This document shows, in pieces, positions 32,839 to 40,685 of a stretch of DNA of 44,410 nt. Numbering within the stretch: the first letter of the stretch is position 1; every line of letters begins with the position of its first letter. The DNA comes from Candidatus Dormiibacterota bacterium. Lineage in GTDB: Bacteria > Chloroflexota > Dormibacteria > Dormibacterales > Dormibacteraceae. Below the pieces are notes generated by a model. That model did not search any database, was not told where the DNA came from, and saw nothing but the letters and a program-made list of their open reading frames with translations. The DNA is taken from the NCBI GenBank assembly GCA_955652705.1, contig CATPBK010000057.1:1-44410 (forward strand), given 5' to 3'. Both the position numbers and the translations under genes were made by a program.

Positions 32839-33558
32839 GTGGTCATAGTGCCCGAGGCGAGCACGACTCGCATAAAGGGCCTCGTCCGCCCGCGCCACCA
32901 GACCCTCGGGAGTGTCGTCTTGCCGCATCTCCGCCAGGCCGACGGTGAAGGCGCGGTCCGGACCGCTCTCGCCGAAGGACCTGGCGATTGACTCGAAGAT
33001 GGGCTCGGCGTGGGCCAGGTTTGCGCCCGGCAAGACGCAGACGAACTCGTCGCCTCCGTAGCGGAAAACCACGTCGTGGGAACGGAGCCGCTTGGTGATC
33101 ACCCGGGTCAGGGAGATCAGCAGTTTGTCGCCCTCCGCGTGCCCGACGTTGTCGTTGAACCACTTAAGCCGGTCGACGTCGATGAAGGCGACGACCAGCC
33201 TGGGGTCCGGCTCGCGGAAGGCGCGCCGGATCTCGCGTGTCAGCGTGAGCATGCCGTGGCCGCGGCGGAGAACCCCGGTCAGCTCGTCGATGGCCGCCTC
33301 CTCCTCGAGCTGGTGCATGCGATCGAAGGCCAGGTTGAGGTTGGCGACTGCAGTGGCCAGCGTCTCGATCGAGAGGTCGCTGACGGCCCGCGGGTGCACG
33401 CGGAGCTTCTCGGCGAGCGCGTCACGGAGGCGCCTTGCTGTGAGATCCCGGCGTTCGTCTCCATCGGGCGCCACGCTATCCACGGCGCGAGCCAATTGAG
33501 TCCCCACTTTATTGCTCCCCATTCCCCACGTCGCCTCCCGGTTCGGAGTCAGCGCCAC
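32809..33558 (-). CDS. GGDEF diguanylate cyclase
   Basis: 249 residues. The N-terminal 90 residues are helical with a coiled coil (MHQLEEEAAI) leading directly into the GGDEF domain. GGDEF is at 168-172 with an RSHD I-site five residues ahead, so it should be active and feedback-inhibited. There is no recognised sensor domain. GTG start with AGGGGG five bases ahead. Convergent with the AAG gene. Confidence 0.9.
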   Translation of the reverse strand: MALTPNREATWGMGSNKVGTQLARAVDSVAPDGDERRDLTARRLRDALAEKLRVHPRAVSDLSIETLATAVANLNLAFDRMHQLEEEAAIDELTGVLRRGHGMLTLTREIRRAFREPDPRLVVAFIDVDRLKWFNDNVGHAEGDKLLISLTRVITKRLRSHDVVFRYGGDEFVCVLPGANLAHAEPIFESIARSFGESGPDRAFTVGLAEMRQDDTPEGLVARADEALYASRARLGHYDHSGARPKPPA

Positions 33559-33624
33559 GATTCCCCCTACGGCGCTGGGTAAGTAAAGGCTAAGCGGCCC
33601 CTTCCGTCAAGCTTGGCGCTCGGT

Positions 33625-34011
33625 TTAAGGCCAGGCGGCTTTGGCCGGTTCGCCTCTCTCGAGCCCTTCCCAGTCGTCCCGAGGCGGGCTGAAAACGTCG
33701 ATGACCACCGCCCCCTCGGGCCCGGCCCGGCCCGAGTGGGGCACCGAGGCCGGGATTACGTAGGTCTCGCCCGGATGCAGCTCGCGCGTCTCGCCGGCGA
33801 TCGTGAAGCTGAAGATGCCGTGCAGGACGAAGCCGACCTGCTCGTTCGGGTGGGTGTGCTCCGCGACCTCGGTGTTCGAGTCCAGCTCGACCAGGGCCAG
33901 GCCCATCCGTTCCCCGCGCACCGCCCGCGCCAGCACGCCTGGCCAGATGGGGTAGGGCCGGACGTCATCGAACCGGTCGAACGGGCCGGTGGGCCGGGTC
34001 CGACTAGTCAA
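33625..34011 (-). CDS. Cupin-domain protein
   Basis: 128 residues, a single cupin barrel. Motif 1 is EHTHPNEQVGFVLHG with metal-binding His and Glu, motif 2 PGETYVIPASVPHSG. Role unknown; many such proteins are dioxygenases, isomerases or sensors. TTG 34011 overlaps the last codons of the thiolase gene by 8 bases, so the two are coupled. Confidence 0.85.
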   Translation of the reverse strand: MTSRTRPTGPFDRFDDVRPYPIWPGVLARAVRGERMGLALVELDSNTEVAEHTHPNEQVGFVLHGIFSFTIAGETRELHPGETYVIPASVPHSGRAGPEGAVVIDVFSPPRDDWEGLERGEPAKAAWP

Positions 34012-35167
34012 CCTGGCGGTCGATGATGGTGGCGGTTCCGATGCCGCCGCCGCAGCACATCGTTTCCAGGCCGTACCGGAGGTCGCGCCGCTCCAGCTCG
34101 TAGAGAAGGTGGTTCATGAGGCGGGCCCCCGAGGCGCCGAGCGGGTGGCCGATGGCGATGGCGCCGCCGTTCACGTTCACCTTCTCCAGGTCCGCGCCAG
34201 TCTCCTTCTGCCAGCTCAGCACAACGGAAGCAAAAGCCTCGTTCACCTCGAAGAGGTCGATGTCGCCAAGCTGGAGGCCGGCCCTTTTCAAGACCGCCGC
34301 CGTGCCGGGGATGGGCCCTTCCAGCATCAGCACCGGGTCGGTGCCGACGACCGCCTGGGCCAGGATGCGGGCCCGCGGTTTAAGTCCGAGCTCCTTGGCC
34401 TTCTCCTTGCTCATGAGCAGGACCGCGGCCGCGCCGTCGCTGATCTGGCTGGCGTTGCCGGCGGTGATCGAATGCTCGGGGTTAAAAGCGGGCTGAAGGG
34501 CAGCGGTTGCTTCGTAGGTGGCGCCGCGCCGGAAACCTTCGTCCTTGTCGAAGACCTCGTTGTGCCCGTTGCCCTCGACCGGCACCTCGACCGGCATGAT
34601 CTGCGATCTCAGGTAGCCCTTGTCCGTGGCCTGGGCGGCGAGGAGATGGCTGCGCACCCCGAACTCGTCCATGGCCTGACGGCTGATGCCGTACTTGCGC
34701 GCCATCAGCTCGGCGCTGATGCCCTGGGGGACGAGGTCGAAAAGCTCCATCAGCTCGGGCGGGAAAGGCGTGCCAGGGCTGATCGCGTTGGAACCCATGG
34801 GGACCCGCGTCATCGACTCGACGCCCCCGGCGATCGTGATGTCACAGATGCCGCTCTGGATCAGATTGGCGGCGAAGTGGATCGCCTGCTGGCTGGAGCC
34901 GCACTGGCGGTCGACCGACGTGGCGGGCGTGGTGACCGGGAAGCCGGCGGTGAGCCAGGCGTTGCGGGCCACATTGACACCCTGCTCGCCGACCTGGCTG
35001 ACGCAGCCGAAGACCACGTCCTCGACCTGGGAGGCGTTGATCCCGGCCCGGCTCACGAGCTCCTTGAGCACGAGCGAGCCAAGGACGACAGGATGAATTT
35101 CCTTCAGCTTTCCGTTCCGCTTGCCGATCGGCGTCCGGACGGCTTCGACGATGACTGCTTCACGCAC
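34004..35167 (-). CDS. Acetyl-CoA C-acyltransferase (thiolase)
   Basis: 387-residue thiolase joining or splitting acyl-CoA units. The acyl-binding Cys is in DRQCGSSQQA (C89), the His in NGGAIAIGHPLGASGAR and the second Cys in CCGGGIGTA. The GTG at 35167 gives the normal start (VREAVIVEAVRTP) and has AGAGGTGG just ahead; a TTG at 35185 would add six residues. It may serve fatty-acid oxidation together with the acyl-CoA synthetase at the window end. The 420-base gap upstream is full of repeats. Confidence 0.93.
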   Translation of the reverse strand: MREAVIVEAVRTPIGKRNGKLKEIHPVVLGSLVLKELVSRAGINASQVEDVVFGCVSQVGEQGVNVARNAWLTAGFPVTTPATSVDRQCGSSQQAIHFAANLIQSGICDITIAGGVESMTRVPMGSNAISPGTPFPPELMELFDLVPQGISAELMARKYGISRQAMDEFGVRSHLLAAQATDKGYLRSQIMPVEVPVEGNGHNEVFDKDEGFRRGATYEATAALQPAFNPEHSITAGNASQISDGAAAVLLMSKEKAKELGLKPRARILAQAVVGTDPVLMLEGPIPGTAAVLKRAGLQLGDIDLFEVNEAFASVVLSWQKETGADLEKVNVNGGAIAIGHPLGASGARLMNHLLYELERRDLRYGLETMCCGGGIGTATIIDRQVD

Positions 35168-35351
35168 TTCCGCCACCTCTTTCAAGAACTACCGATTCCA
35201 TGCCGGGAGGCCGCTTTTCGTAGCCTGGCGGCGAACTGATTTTTGCGGTTGACTCCTTCTTTGCGCTGCTTGTACGGTTCGCGTCGCCCCTATCGGCTGA
35301 GTACGGTAAACCTGAGGATACCGAACGTCGAGTAGGTGAAAGGCGCAAGCT

Positions 35352-35447
35352 GGAAGCCGAAAAACGCATAGGGCACTTCAGGGTAAACAGAAGGGTCGGT
35401 TGGGGCATTTCCTTTTTCTGAAGTGCCCGGCGCGTTTTTCGGCTTCC
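35352..35447. repeat. Long imperfect inverted repeat (30-base arms)
   Basis: Left arm 35352-35381 and right arm 35418-35447 pair at 27 of 30 positions: a 16-base outer match, a 3-base mismatch (ATA versus GGC) and an 11-base inner match (GGGCACTTCAG with CTGAAGTGCCC). The loop is 36 bases. No coding frame is convincing here. It lies between the AlkD-like and thiolase genes. Confidence 0.8.
35376..35423. repeat. 48-base direct repeat, copy 1
   Basis: Runs from CTTCAGGG to CTGAAG and matches 35536-35583 at 47 of 48 positions. It forms the core (inner stem and loop) of the inverted repeat. Confidence 0.85.
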
Positions 35448-35508
35448 TCGCCTAGGTGAGCCCGATCGGCGCCACGAAGCCAAGCCGCTTCAGGCGAGCG
35501 GAGTGGGG

Positions 35509-35529
35509 TCCCCAGGCGGAGCCTGGGGA
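35509..35529. repeat. REP-like perfect hairpin
   Basis: TCCCCAGGC (35509-35517), loop GGA, GCCTGGGGA (35521-35529): a perfect 9-pair stem between the two direct repeats. A smaller CCGCT/AGCGG stem lies just to its left. Confidence 0.7.
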
Positions 35530-35535
35530 ATGGGC

Positions 35536-35583
35536 CTTCAGGGTAAACAGAAGGGTCGGTTGGGGCATTTCCTTTTCCTGAAG
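35536..35583. repeat. 48-base direct repeat, copy 2
   Basis: Single mismatch (T to C) against copy 1. The terminal CTTCAG/CTGAAG stem is kept, but the outer arms are degraded. It ends 22 bases before the AlkD-like stop codon. Confidence 0.85.
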
Positions 35584-35605
35584 CGCAAGCGGGTTTCTCG
35601 GCGGT

Positions 35606-36316
35606 TCATTTCAGCTCGAGAATCGCCTGACGCTGACCCGGCGAGAGGTACTTCACCGCCTCTCTGATCGTCACGCCTGACGCTCGGCTGGCCCGTGGCT
35701 CGAGCCACTCGTAGACAAGCTGGGGCCGCTTCTTCGAGACCTCGCGCAGAACCCAACCGATCGCCTTCCGGATGAAGAACTCGCGCTCGTCCAGCATGCG
35801 ATCGGCGTAGCCCGAAAATCGCTTCCAATCCCCGGCTCCTCGTCGCAAGGGCGGCAGCAAGGAGAGCATCGCCGCGCGCCGCAGCCAGAAGTGCTCGTCC
35901 TGCGACCAGCTGTCGATCGTTTTCCCCAGCTCCGGGTAGCGCTCGACGACCGTCGCCACGACGTCAGTCGAGAGGTTGTCCACGAACGCCCAGGTCTTAG
36001 ACTCCCGCAGCATCCTTTCGAGCAGCTGGAAATCTGTCGGTTCCAGGGAGCGGGCTGCGTGGCCGAGGAGGACGACGGCGACCATCCGCAGCTCGAAGAC
36101 CGGCCGCGACCAGAGCTCCTCCGCCAGGTGAACCACAGCCTCGCGGCCGCGCGGCAGCTCCCGGGCAGCCGCCCGGATTGCGGGCAGGGACGCCCCGATG
36201 AACTCGAGGTCGCTCTTCAAATAGCGCTTTTCAGTCTCCGCCCGAATCGGATCCGCGCTGGCACGGAAGCGAGCCTCCAGGCCACCGGATTCGGGTCGCT
36301 TCTGCGTTTCACTCAT
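35606..36316 (-). CDS. AlkD-like DNA alkylation repair HEAT protein
   Basis: 236 residues of HEAT-like helical repeats (PF08713 type). Family landmarks are SRPVFELRMVAVVLLGHA, TWAFVDNLST, SWSQDEHFWLRRAAMLS and EREFFIRKAIGWVLREVSK; the Trp/Asp/Arg set lines the DNA-binding face of AlkD, which removes bulky alkylated bases without flipping. The aspartate of WAFVD is the catalytic position. With AAG at 32.2 kb this makes two alkylation-repair glycosylases nearby. Confidence 0.88.
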   Translation of the reverse strand: MSETQKRPESGGLEARFRASADPIRAETEKRYLKSDLEFIGASLPAIRAAARELPRGREAVVHLAEELWSRPVFELRMVAVVLLGHAARSLEPTDFQLLERMLRESKTWAFVDNLSTDVVATVVERYPELGKTIDSWSQDEHFWLRRAAMLSLLPPLRRGAGDWKRFSGYADRMLDEREFFIRKAIGWVLREVSKKRPQLVYEWLEPRASRASGVTIREAVKYLSPGQRQAILELK

Positions 36317-36323
36317 CGAAGCT

Positions 36324-36455
36324 ATGTCAAGCGTTTTCCGCGGCGTCGTGGCCCTGGGCCTGCTCAGTTTCTGCGTGTGGGCCGCCTGGTGGATCGCCTG
36401 GTGGGTCGGTCTCCAGACCAGCGGCTCGCCGCTTCCGCACCCGCCCGGCTTCTAG
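36324..36455 (+). CDS. Possible Trp-rich single-helix microprotein (antisense)
   Basis: 43-codon frame starting with ATG: a basic start, one strongly hydrophobic helix with five Trp (residues about 8-30) and a Pro-rich tail ending PPGF. It is antisense to the low-complexity tail of the 36327-36704 gene. No ribosome binding site, so it would have to be leaderless. Only one of the two overlapping frames need be real. Confidence 0.3.
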   Translation: MSSVFRGVVALGLLSFCVWAAWWIAWWVGLQTSGSPLPHPPGF

Positions 36456-36704
36456 CTCGGCGCGCTCGAGAGGGGCCTCTGCGAAGGCCACCTCGGCTGC
36501 GCTCAAGCGTTGGACGGCCAGCCTGAGGCGGAAGATCGGATCAGGGTCTTCGTAATGAAGCCAGTGGTAGGCCGCCGGCTCCGACCAGGTCTTGCCAAGG
36601 GACTCGTACCAGTGCCGGTGCGCGTCGACAACGATGCTTTCGACCTGCCGCAGGAGGCTCTCCGGGCCGCCTTCGACGACTTGCGAGAAGTCCTGGGTAC
36701 TCAT
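36327..36704 (-). CDS. Hypothetical protein
   Basis: 125 residues, unrecognised. The first 70 residues are well-composed and helical (VESIVVDAHRHWYESLGKTW, then AAYHWLHYEDPDPIFRLRLAVQRLSAAEV) and look like a real domain. The last 45 are Pro/Gly/Glu-rich low complexity and overlap a plausible membrane microprotein on the other strand. It sits 10 bases ahead of the AlkD-like gene and 41 bases after the Hpt fusion gene, all on the minus strand. Confidence 0.5.
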   Translation of the reverse strand: MSTQDFSQVVEGGPESLLRQVESIVVDAHRHWYESLGKTWSEPAAYHWLHYEDPDPIFRLRLAVQRLSAAEVAFAEAPLERAELEAGRVRKRRAAGLETDPPGDPPGGPHAETEQAQGHDAAENA

Positions 36705-36745
36705 CCAGTCCAGCAGGCGGAGCAGCCGGCCGGCGGGCGACTCGC

Positions 36746-37753
36746 CTATCCGGTCTGGTCCTCGACAAGGCCCAGGCGGCGCGGTTCCAGGCCCTTGTAG
36801 ACCTCGGGCCTGAGCACGCAGATGAAGGGCAGGTTGCGGTAGAGCTCTCGGTAGTCAAGCCCGTAGCCGACGACGTAGTCGTTCGGAATCTGGAAGCCGA
36901 CGTACTTGAGCGTGACCTCCGCCAGCCGCCGGTTGGGGCGGTCGAGGAGCGCTACCACCTCCAGCGAGGCCGGCCGGCGCTCCTGCAGGAGACTGACCAC
37001 GTAGTCGAGCGTGAGGCCTGTGTTGACGATGTCCTCGACCAGGATCACGTTGCGGCCGGCGATGTCGATGTCGATGTCGCGCACGACCTTGACCCGGGCA
37101 CCAGGCTGGGCCGGGCCGTAGCGGGCGAGCGCCAGGTAGTCGATGGCGATCGGGATCGAGATCTGGCGAGCCAGGTCGGCGATGAAGAAGGTGACGCCCT
37201 TCAGCATCCCGACCAGCACCACGGCCTGGCCGCGGTAGTCGCGGGAGATCTTCCGTCCGAGAGCTCGGACGCGGGTCTCCAGCTCGGTTGGCGAGATCAG
37301 GATCTCGCGAATGTCCTGCTTACGGAGGTGATGGACGCTGTCGAGCGTCCCGTAGCCCGCCTGGGCCAGCAGCTGCTGGTAGTCCTTCTGGTAGAGGAGC
37401 TTGACGTTGACGTCGGGATAGAGCTCCCGCAGCAGGCGGAGCTTGCGGTTCTTGGGCGTGACGAGTGCCTGCCGCATTGTCGTGAGCTCGATGTAGAGGT
37501 CGGTCTCGGGCAGGTAGAAGTCGGGGGTGAACATCTCGCTCACCTTGCCGGCGTCCCAGGCGATCGGGAAGGAGGTTGGCTCGTATACCCAGCGGATGCG
37601 GTAGTAGTCGAGGAAGCGGGCAAACTCTTGCTCGGAGGGGTGGGCAAAAGGGACTCGTGAATGCGGCGGGCCGGTGCGCCGGAGCAGCCGGGACCGTTGT
37701 TTAACCGGCCGGCGCCATGCAAGCGGGACATTAGCTGCGACGGAGGACGCCAA
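36746..37753 (-). CDS. Hypoxanthine phosphoribosyltransferase with N-terminal nuclease-like domain
   Basis: 335 residues, about 150 longer than normal Hpt. The C-terminal part (about 150-335) is a complete Hpt that salvages hypoxanthine/guanine: VVLVGMLKGVTFF, the PRPP loop VILVEDIVNTGLTLDYV and IPNDYVVGYGLDY. Residues 40-135 resemble a small PD-(D/E)XK nuclease fold: EQEFARFLDYY, FTPDFYLPETDLYIEL with the PD...E pair, then PKNRKLRLLRELYPD. A Thr stands where the catalytic Lys is expected, so it may only bind nucleic acid. TTG start, Arg-rich first 35 residues of doubtful reality. Divergent from pcm. Confidence 0.8.
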   Translation of the reverse strand: MASSVAANVPLAWRRPVKQRSRLLRRTGPPHSRVPFAHPSEQEFARFLDYYRIRWVYEPTSFPIAWDAGKVSEMFTPDFYLPETDLYIELTTMRQALVTPKNRKLRLLRELYPDVNVKLLYQKDYQQLLAQAGYGTLDSVHHLRKQDIREILISPTELETRVRALGRKISRDYRGQAVVLVGMLKGVTFFIADLARQISIPIAIDYLALARYGPAQPGARVKVVRDIDIDIAGRNVILVEDIVNTGLTLDYVVSLLQERRPASLEVVALLDRPNRRLAEVTLKYVGFQIPNDYVVGYGLDYRELYRNLPFICVLRPEVYKGLEPRRLGLVEDQTG

Positions 37754-37782
37754 GGAAGTCTGTTCAGGAGAATTCTAGACCC

Positions 37783-38409
37783 GTGACCCCGCAAGAACGG
37801 ATGATCGAGGAGCAGCTCCGCCCCAACGGCGTGACTGACGAGCGGGTGTTGCGAGCGATGGCCGAGGTGCCGCGAGAGGAGTTCGTCCCGCCCGAGCTTC
37901 GCGACCTCGCCTACGAAGACCACCCGCTCGAGATCGGCGCTGGTCAGACCATCTCGCAGCCGCTGATCGTGGCCTGGATGAGCCAGGCGGTGCGGCCCCA
38001 GCCGGACGAGGTCGGGCTCGAGGTCGGGGCGGGCTCCGGGTACCAGGCGGCTGTCCTTTCGCGGCTGGTGCGGAAGGTGATCACCGTCGAGCGCGAGCCG
38101 GAGCTGGCCGCGCGGGCGGCCGAGACGCTGCGCCGCCTCGGCTACACGAACGTGGAGGTCGTGACCGGCGACGGCACGCTCGGGTGGCCGCCGGAGGCGC
38201 CTTACTCGGTGATCCTGGTGGCGGCGGCCGCGAAGCGGATACCCCCGGCACTGATCGAACAGCTCGCCGAGGGCGGCCGGATGGCGATCCCGGTGGAGTC
38301 CGGAAGGCGCGAATTGCAGGAGCTCCTACTGATCCGCCGCCGCGACGGCCGGATCTTCAGCGAGGTGCTGTTTCCGGTGCGTTTCGTGCCTTTGATCGAA
38401 GGCAACTAG
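37783..38409 (+). CDS. pcm: Protein-L-isoaspartate O-methyltransferase
   Basis: 208 residues. Recognised from RMIEEQLRPNGVTDERVLRAMAEVPRE, the GQTISQP substrate loop, SAM motif VGLEVGAGSGYQAAVL and the LVAAAAKRIP region. It repairs isoaspartyl residues in aged proteins using SAM. In most members the VTAAA motif is seen; here it reads ILVAAAAK. GTG start; ATG 37801 is an alternative. Normal length. Confidence 0.92.
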   Translation: MTPQERMIEEQLRPNGVTDERVLRAMAEVPREEFVPPELRDLAYEDHPLEIGAGQTISQPLIVAWMSQAVRPQPDEVGLEVGAGSGYQAAVLSRLVRKVITVEREPELAARAAETLRRLGYTNVEVVTGDGTLGWPPEAPYSVILVAAAAKRIPPALIEQLAEGGRMAIPVESGRRELQELLLIRRRDGRIFSEVLFPVRFVPLIEGN

Positions 38410-38580
38410 CGCGAGAAGAGCAGCTCTTAGCGCGGTTCGCATAACTAGCTGACAGACGGGCATGAGGAATCGGTGCGCTGTGGGCGGCAATCGTAATCGG
38501 GTTGCTCTGGAGCACCTGGCACCTCTGGCCGGTCGCGGTGCCCGGTGGGCTCTCCCTGTTCGACAGCATGCGCCAAGTCG

Positions 38581-38609
38581 TTGCAAAACGAACAGATGTT
38601 TGGTATAAT
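38581..38609 (+). promoter_or_regulatory. Promoter of the DUF222-HNH pseudogene
   Basis: TTGCAA (38581-38586), a 17-base spacer and a perfect TATAAT (38604-38609). The GTG at 38618 follows after 8 bases, so the transcript would be leaderless. The local sequence is AT-rich compared with its surroundings. Confidence 0.65.
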
Positions 38610-38617
38610 CAGCGGCA

Positions 38618-39721
38618 GTGAACAAACGCGAATCCGAGGCCTTCAGCAACCAGCTTTCAGAGCTCGCCGCGCACATTCAGGCGTCACTCGCAGCTGGCCA
38701 AGATGGCTGCGCGATTCGATAACGAGGGCGACTGGGGAGCGGGCGGTTATCGCTCCTGCGCCGACTTCTTGTCGGTGCGGGCAGGGCTCAACCTGCGCAC
38801 CGGAAGCGAGCTCTTGCGCGTCGGCCACGCCATGGAGAGGATGCCCAAACTGGCCGAAGTCTTCGCCGCCGGGGAGATGTCGCCAAGCTGCCGCCAGAGG
38901 AGGGTGCTGTCGTGCTGGCGGCCATCGAGGCCGTCAGTGGTAAGCGCCCTTCGGTCGACCAGAAGGCTGAAGATCGCTTCGCCGCCGGCGAGGCCGACGC
39001 CTTGGTGGCGATCTGCGAGCACGCGCTAGCCACCGTGCCTGAAGACCTCGTCGTCGCACCTGCATCGCGCCATCTGGTGGTGCACGTCGACGTCGGAGTC
39101 CTCACCAGTGCCGAGCCGGAGGGGCGCTGCCGTGTGGACGGCGGGCCGGCGCTCTCGAAGGCGACGGCGCTCCGCCTTGGCTGTGACTGCAGCCACACCG
39201 CGGTCAGCGAGCGGGATGGACTGCCCATCGACGTAGGCCGCACAACTCGCGTGATCTCGCCCAGGCTGCGAGTGGCGCTCAACTGCCGCGATCGGGGCTG
39301 TCGCTTCCCGGGCTGCGGGGTGCCGGCGCGGCGCACCGAAGGCCATCACATCCGCCACTGGGCGCTGGGCGGTCCGACTGACCTCGCCAACCTGCTCTCG
39401 CTCTGTGGCTTCCATCATCGCCGGCATCACAATGGCCACTTCCAAGTAGTCGGGACCGGAACCAAGGCGCGCTTCGAGACGGCTGACGGCGAGCTGATAG
39501 CTGTGAGCGTGCCGAAGCGAGTCGATCGGGCCACCGGCGGGCCGGCGCACCTGCGGAGACTGTCCGCCGATCGCGGCCTGAAGATAGACGCGGAAACCGT
39601 GGCGGCGAGGGACGGCTCGCGTGGCGACGTGCACTACATCGTCGACACGATGATGTATGCGTGCGAGCGGGCTAACGCCGGCCTCGATGACGGCTTGCGC
39701 CCGGAGCAGCCGCCCACTTGA
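38618..39721 (+). pseudogene. Decayed DUF222-HNH endonuclease
   Basis: Three reading frames carry consecutive parts of one DUF222-HNH protein. The first (GTG 38618) gives NQLSELAAHIQASLA, then stops. The second, from about 38695, gives KMAARFDNEGDWGAGGYRSC through AAGEMS near 38880. The third, from about 38882, gives KLPPEEGAVVLAAIEA and the rest. Between the second and third about 70-80 residues of the usual DUF222 core are missing. The HNH part is intact (CRDRGCRFPGCGVPARRTEGHHIRHWA, then LCGFHHRRHHNG). Such genes are often multicopy and may be mobile. Not functional as read. Confidence 0.8.
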
Positions 39722-39743
39722 CGGCCAGAGCCGAATCACCGCC

Positions 39744-40172
39744 CTAGGCGTGCACCACGTAGGTGTTGACCAGCTTGTCGTGCCAGCCCTGGTGCTGCGA
39801 GTCGATCGCCACCCAGATCACCCCTAGAAAACAGACCAGGAAGGAGATCCAGAGGCCGATCCAGCGCCCGATCGCGGTCAGGATCCCGATCTCGCGCCCG
39901 TCGGCCCCGATCACCTTCAGCCCCAGCAATCGCATGCCGATCGTGCGGCCGCCACCGAGGTGAGACCAGAAGATCACGAAGTATATGAATGACACGATCG
40001 CCGTCCCGCCTCCGCCGGTCGATCCCTGGTTTTGCGCGGTCTGGTTGGAGCTGAGCACGACCAGCGGGAAAGCGCCGCCCACCAGGCTCAGCAACAACCC
40101 GTCCACCACGTAAGCGATCACGCGGACCCAGAACCCCACCGTGCGCAGGGGCGGCTGGGAAGGAGTGATCAA
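39744..40172 (-). CDS. RDD-family membrane protein
   Basis: 142 residues with three membrane helices. The RDD pattern is present: GFWVRVIAYVVDGLLLSLVG with Arg and Asp in helix 1, GRTIGMRLLGLKV and the final DSQHQGWHDKLVNTYVV. Role unknown; some RDD proteins are ion transporters. Its ATG overlaps the stop of the 40169-40681 gene (ATGA). Last gene of the acyl-CoA synthetase-UPF0182 direction. Confidence 0.88.
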   Translation of the reverse strand: MITPSQPPLRTVGFWVRVIAYVVDGLLLSLVGGAFPLVVLSSNQTAQNQGSTGGGGTAIVSFIYFVIFWSHLGGGRTIGMRLLGLKVIGADGREIGILTAIGRWIGLWISFLVCFLGVIWVAIDSQHQGWHDKLVNTYVVHA

Positions 40173-40681
40173 TGCGGTTCCAGACGATAGCTCGGGAAGC
40201 GAACCGCGATCGCCAGGACACGCGCTGCGAGCTGCTCTCGCGACACTTCGAACCGACCCCAGGTCGCATCGCCCGACAAGCGCGCGGAGAACTGCATCTG
40301 GACACGGCCCGGCTGATCACGCCGGTGCTCGATGTACGCGAGGCGGTTGAAGTCGTCACCCGGCACGAGCCAGAAGCGCGAGCCTTCAGGCGCCTCCCGG
40401 TCGTAGAGGCAGAACACATACGCGAAGCCGGCGCCCCCCGGGATGTCATTGACCGGGTAGTTCGCAGTCGCCGCGACGCGGCCTTCCGCATCGGGATGTG
40501 TGGCGCATTTCACCTGCAGGTCCGCCCAGCCCCGTCCCTGCTTCAAGTGCACGTCGAGGTCTCGATGGTCCACATCGACCGCGTACGTCTGGACCGTCAA
40601 CTCGCCGCCGCCGTAGTTCACCAGGTTCAGGTGGACCAATTGCGCCGCCAGGTCCCCGATCTCGGTCGGGTCAAGCGGCAT
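40169..40681 (-). CDS. Unknown protein, possible PD-(D/E)XK-like fold
   Basis: 170 residues, soluble. A DVDHRDLDVHLKQGRGWADLQVKC segment near residue 40 shows an Asp followed by a QxK on the next strand, as in some nuclease-like domains (Mrr/DUF4365 style), and YVFCLYDREAPEGSRFWLVPGDDF fits the following strands. This is only a resemblance. ATG 40681 lies 4 bases after the UPF0182 stop; the frame beyond is shadow. Stop overlaps the RDD start. Confidence 0.55.
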   Translation of the reverse strand: MPLDPTEIGDLAAQLVHLNLVNYGGGELTVQTYAVDVDHRDLDVHLKQGRGWADLQVKCATHPDAEGRVAATANYPVNDIPGGAGFAYVFCLYDREAPEGSRFWLVPGDDFNRLAYIEHRRDQPGRVQMQFSARLSGDATWGRFEVSREQLAARVLAIAVRFPSYRLEPH

Positions 40682-40685
40682 CGGG

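Noticed and set aside
33989-35239. 416-codon open frame on the plus strand
   Set aside because: Antisense to the thiolase, whose active-site motifs are complete.
35160-35483. 107-codon minus-strand frame upstream of the thiolase
   Set aside because: It runs through the inverted repeat and lacks protein-like composition.
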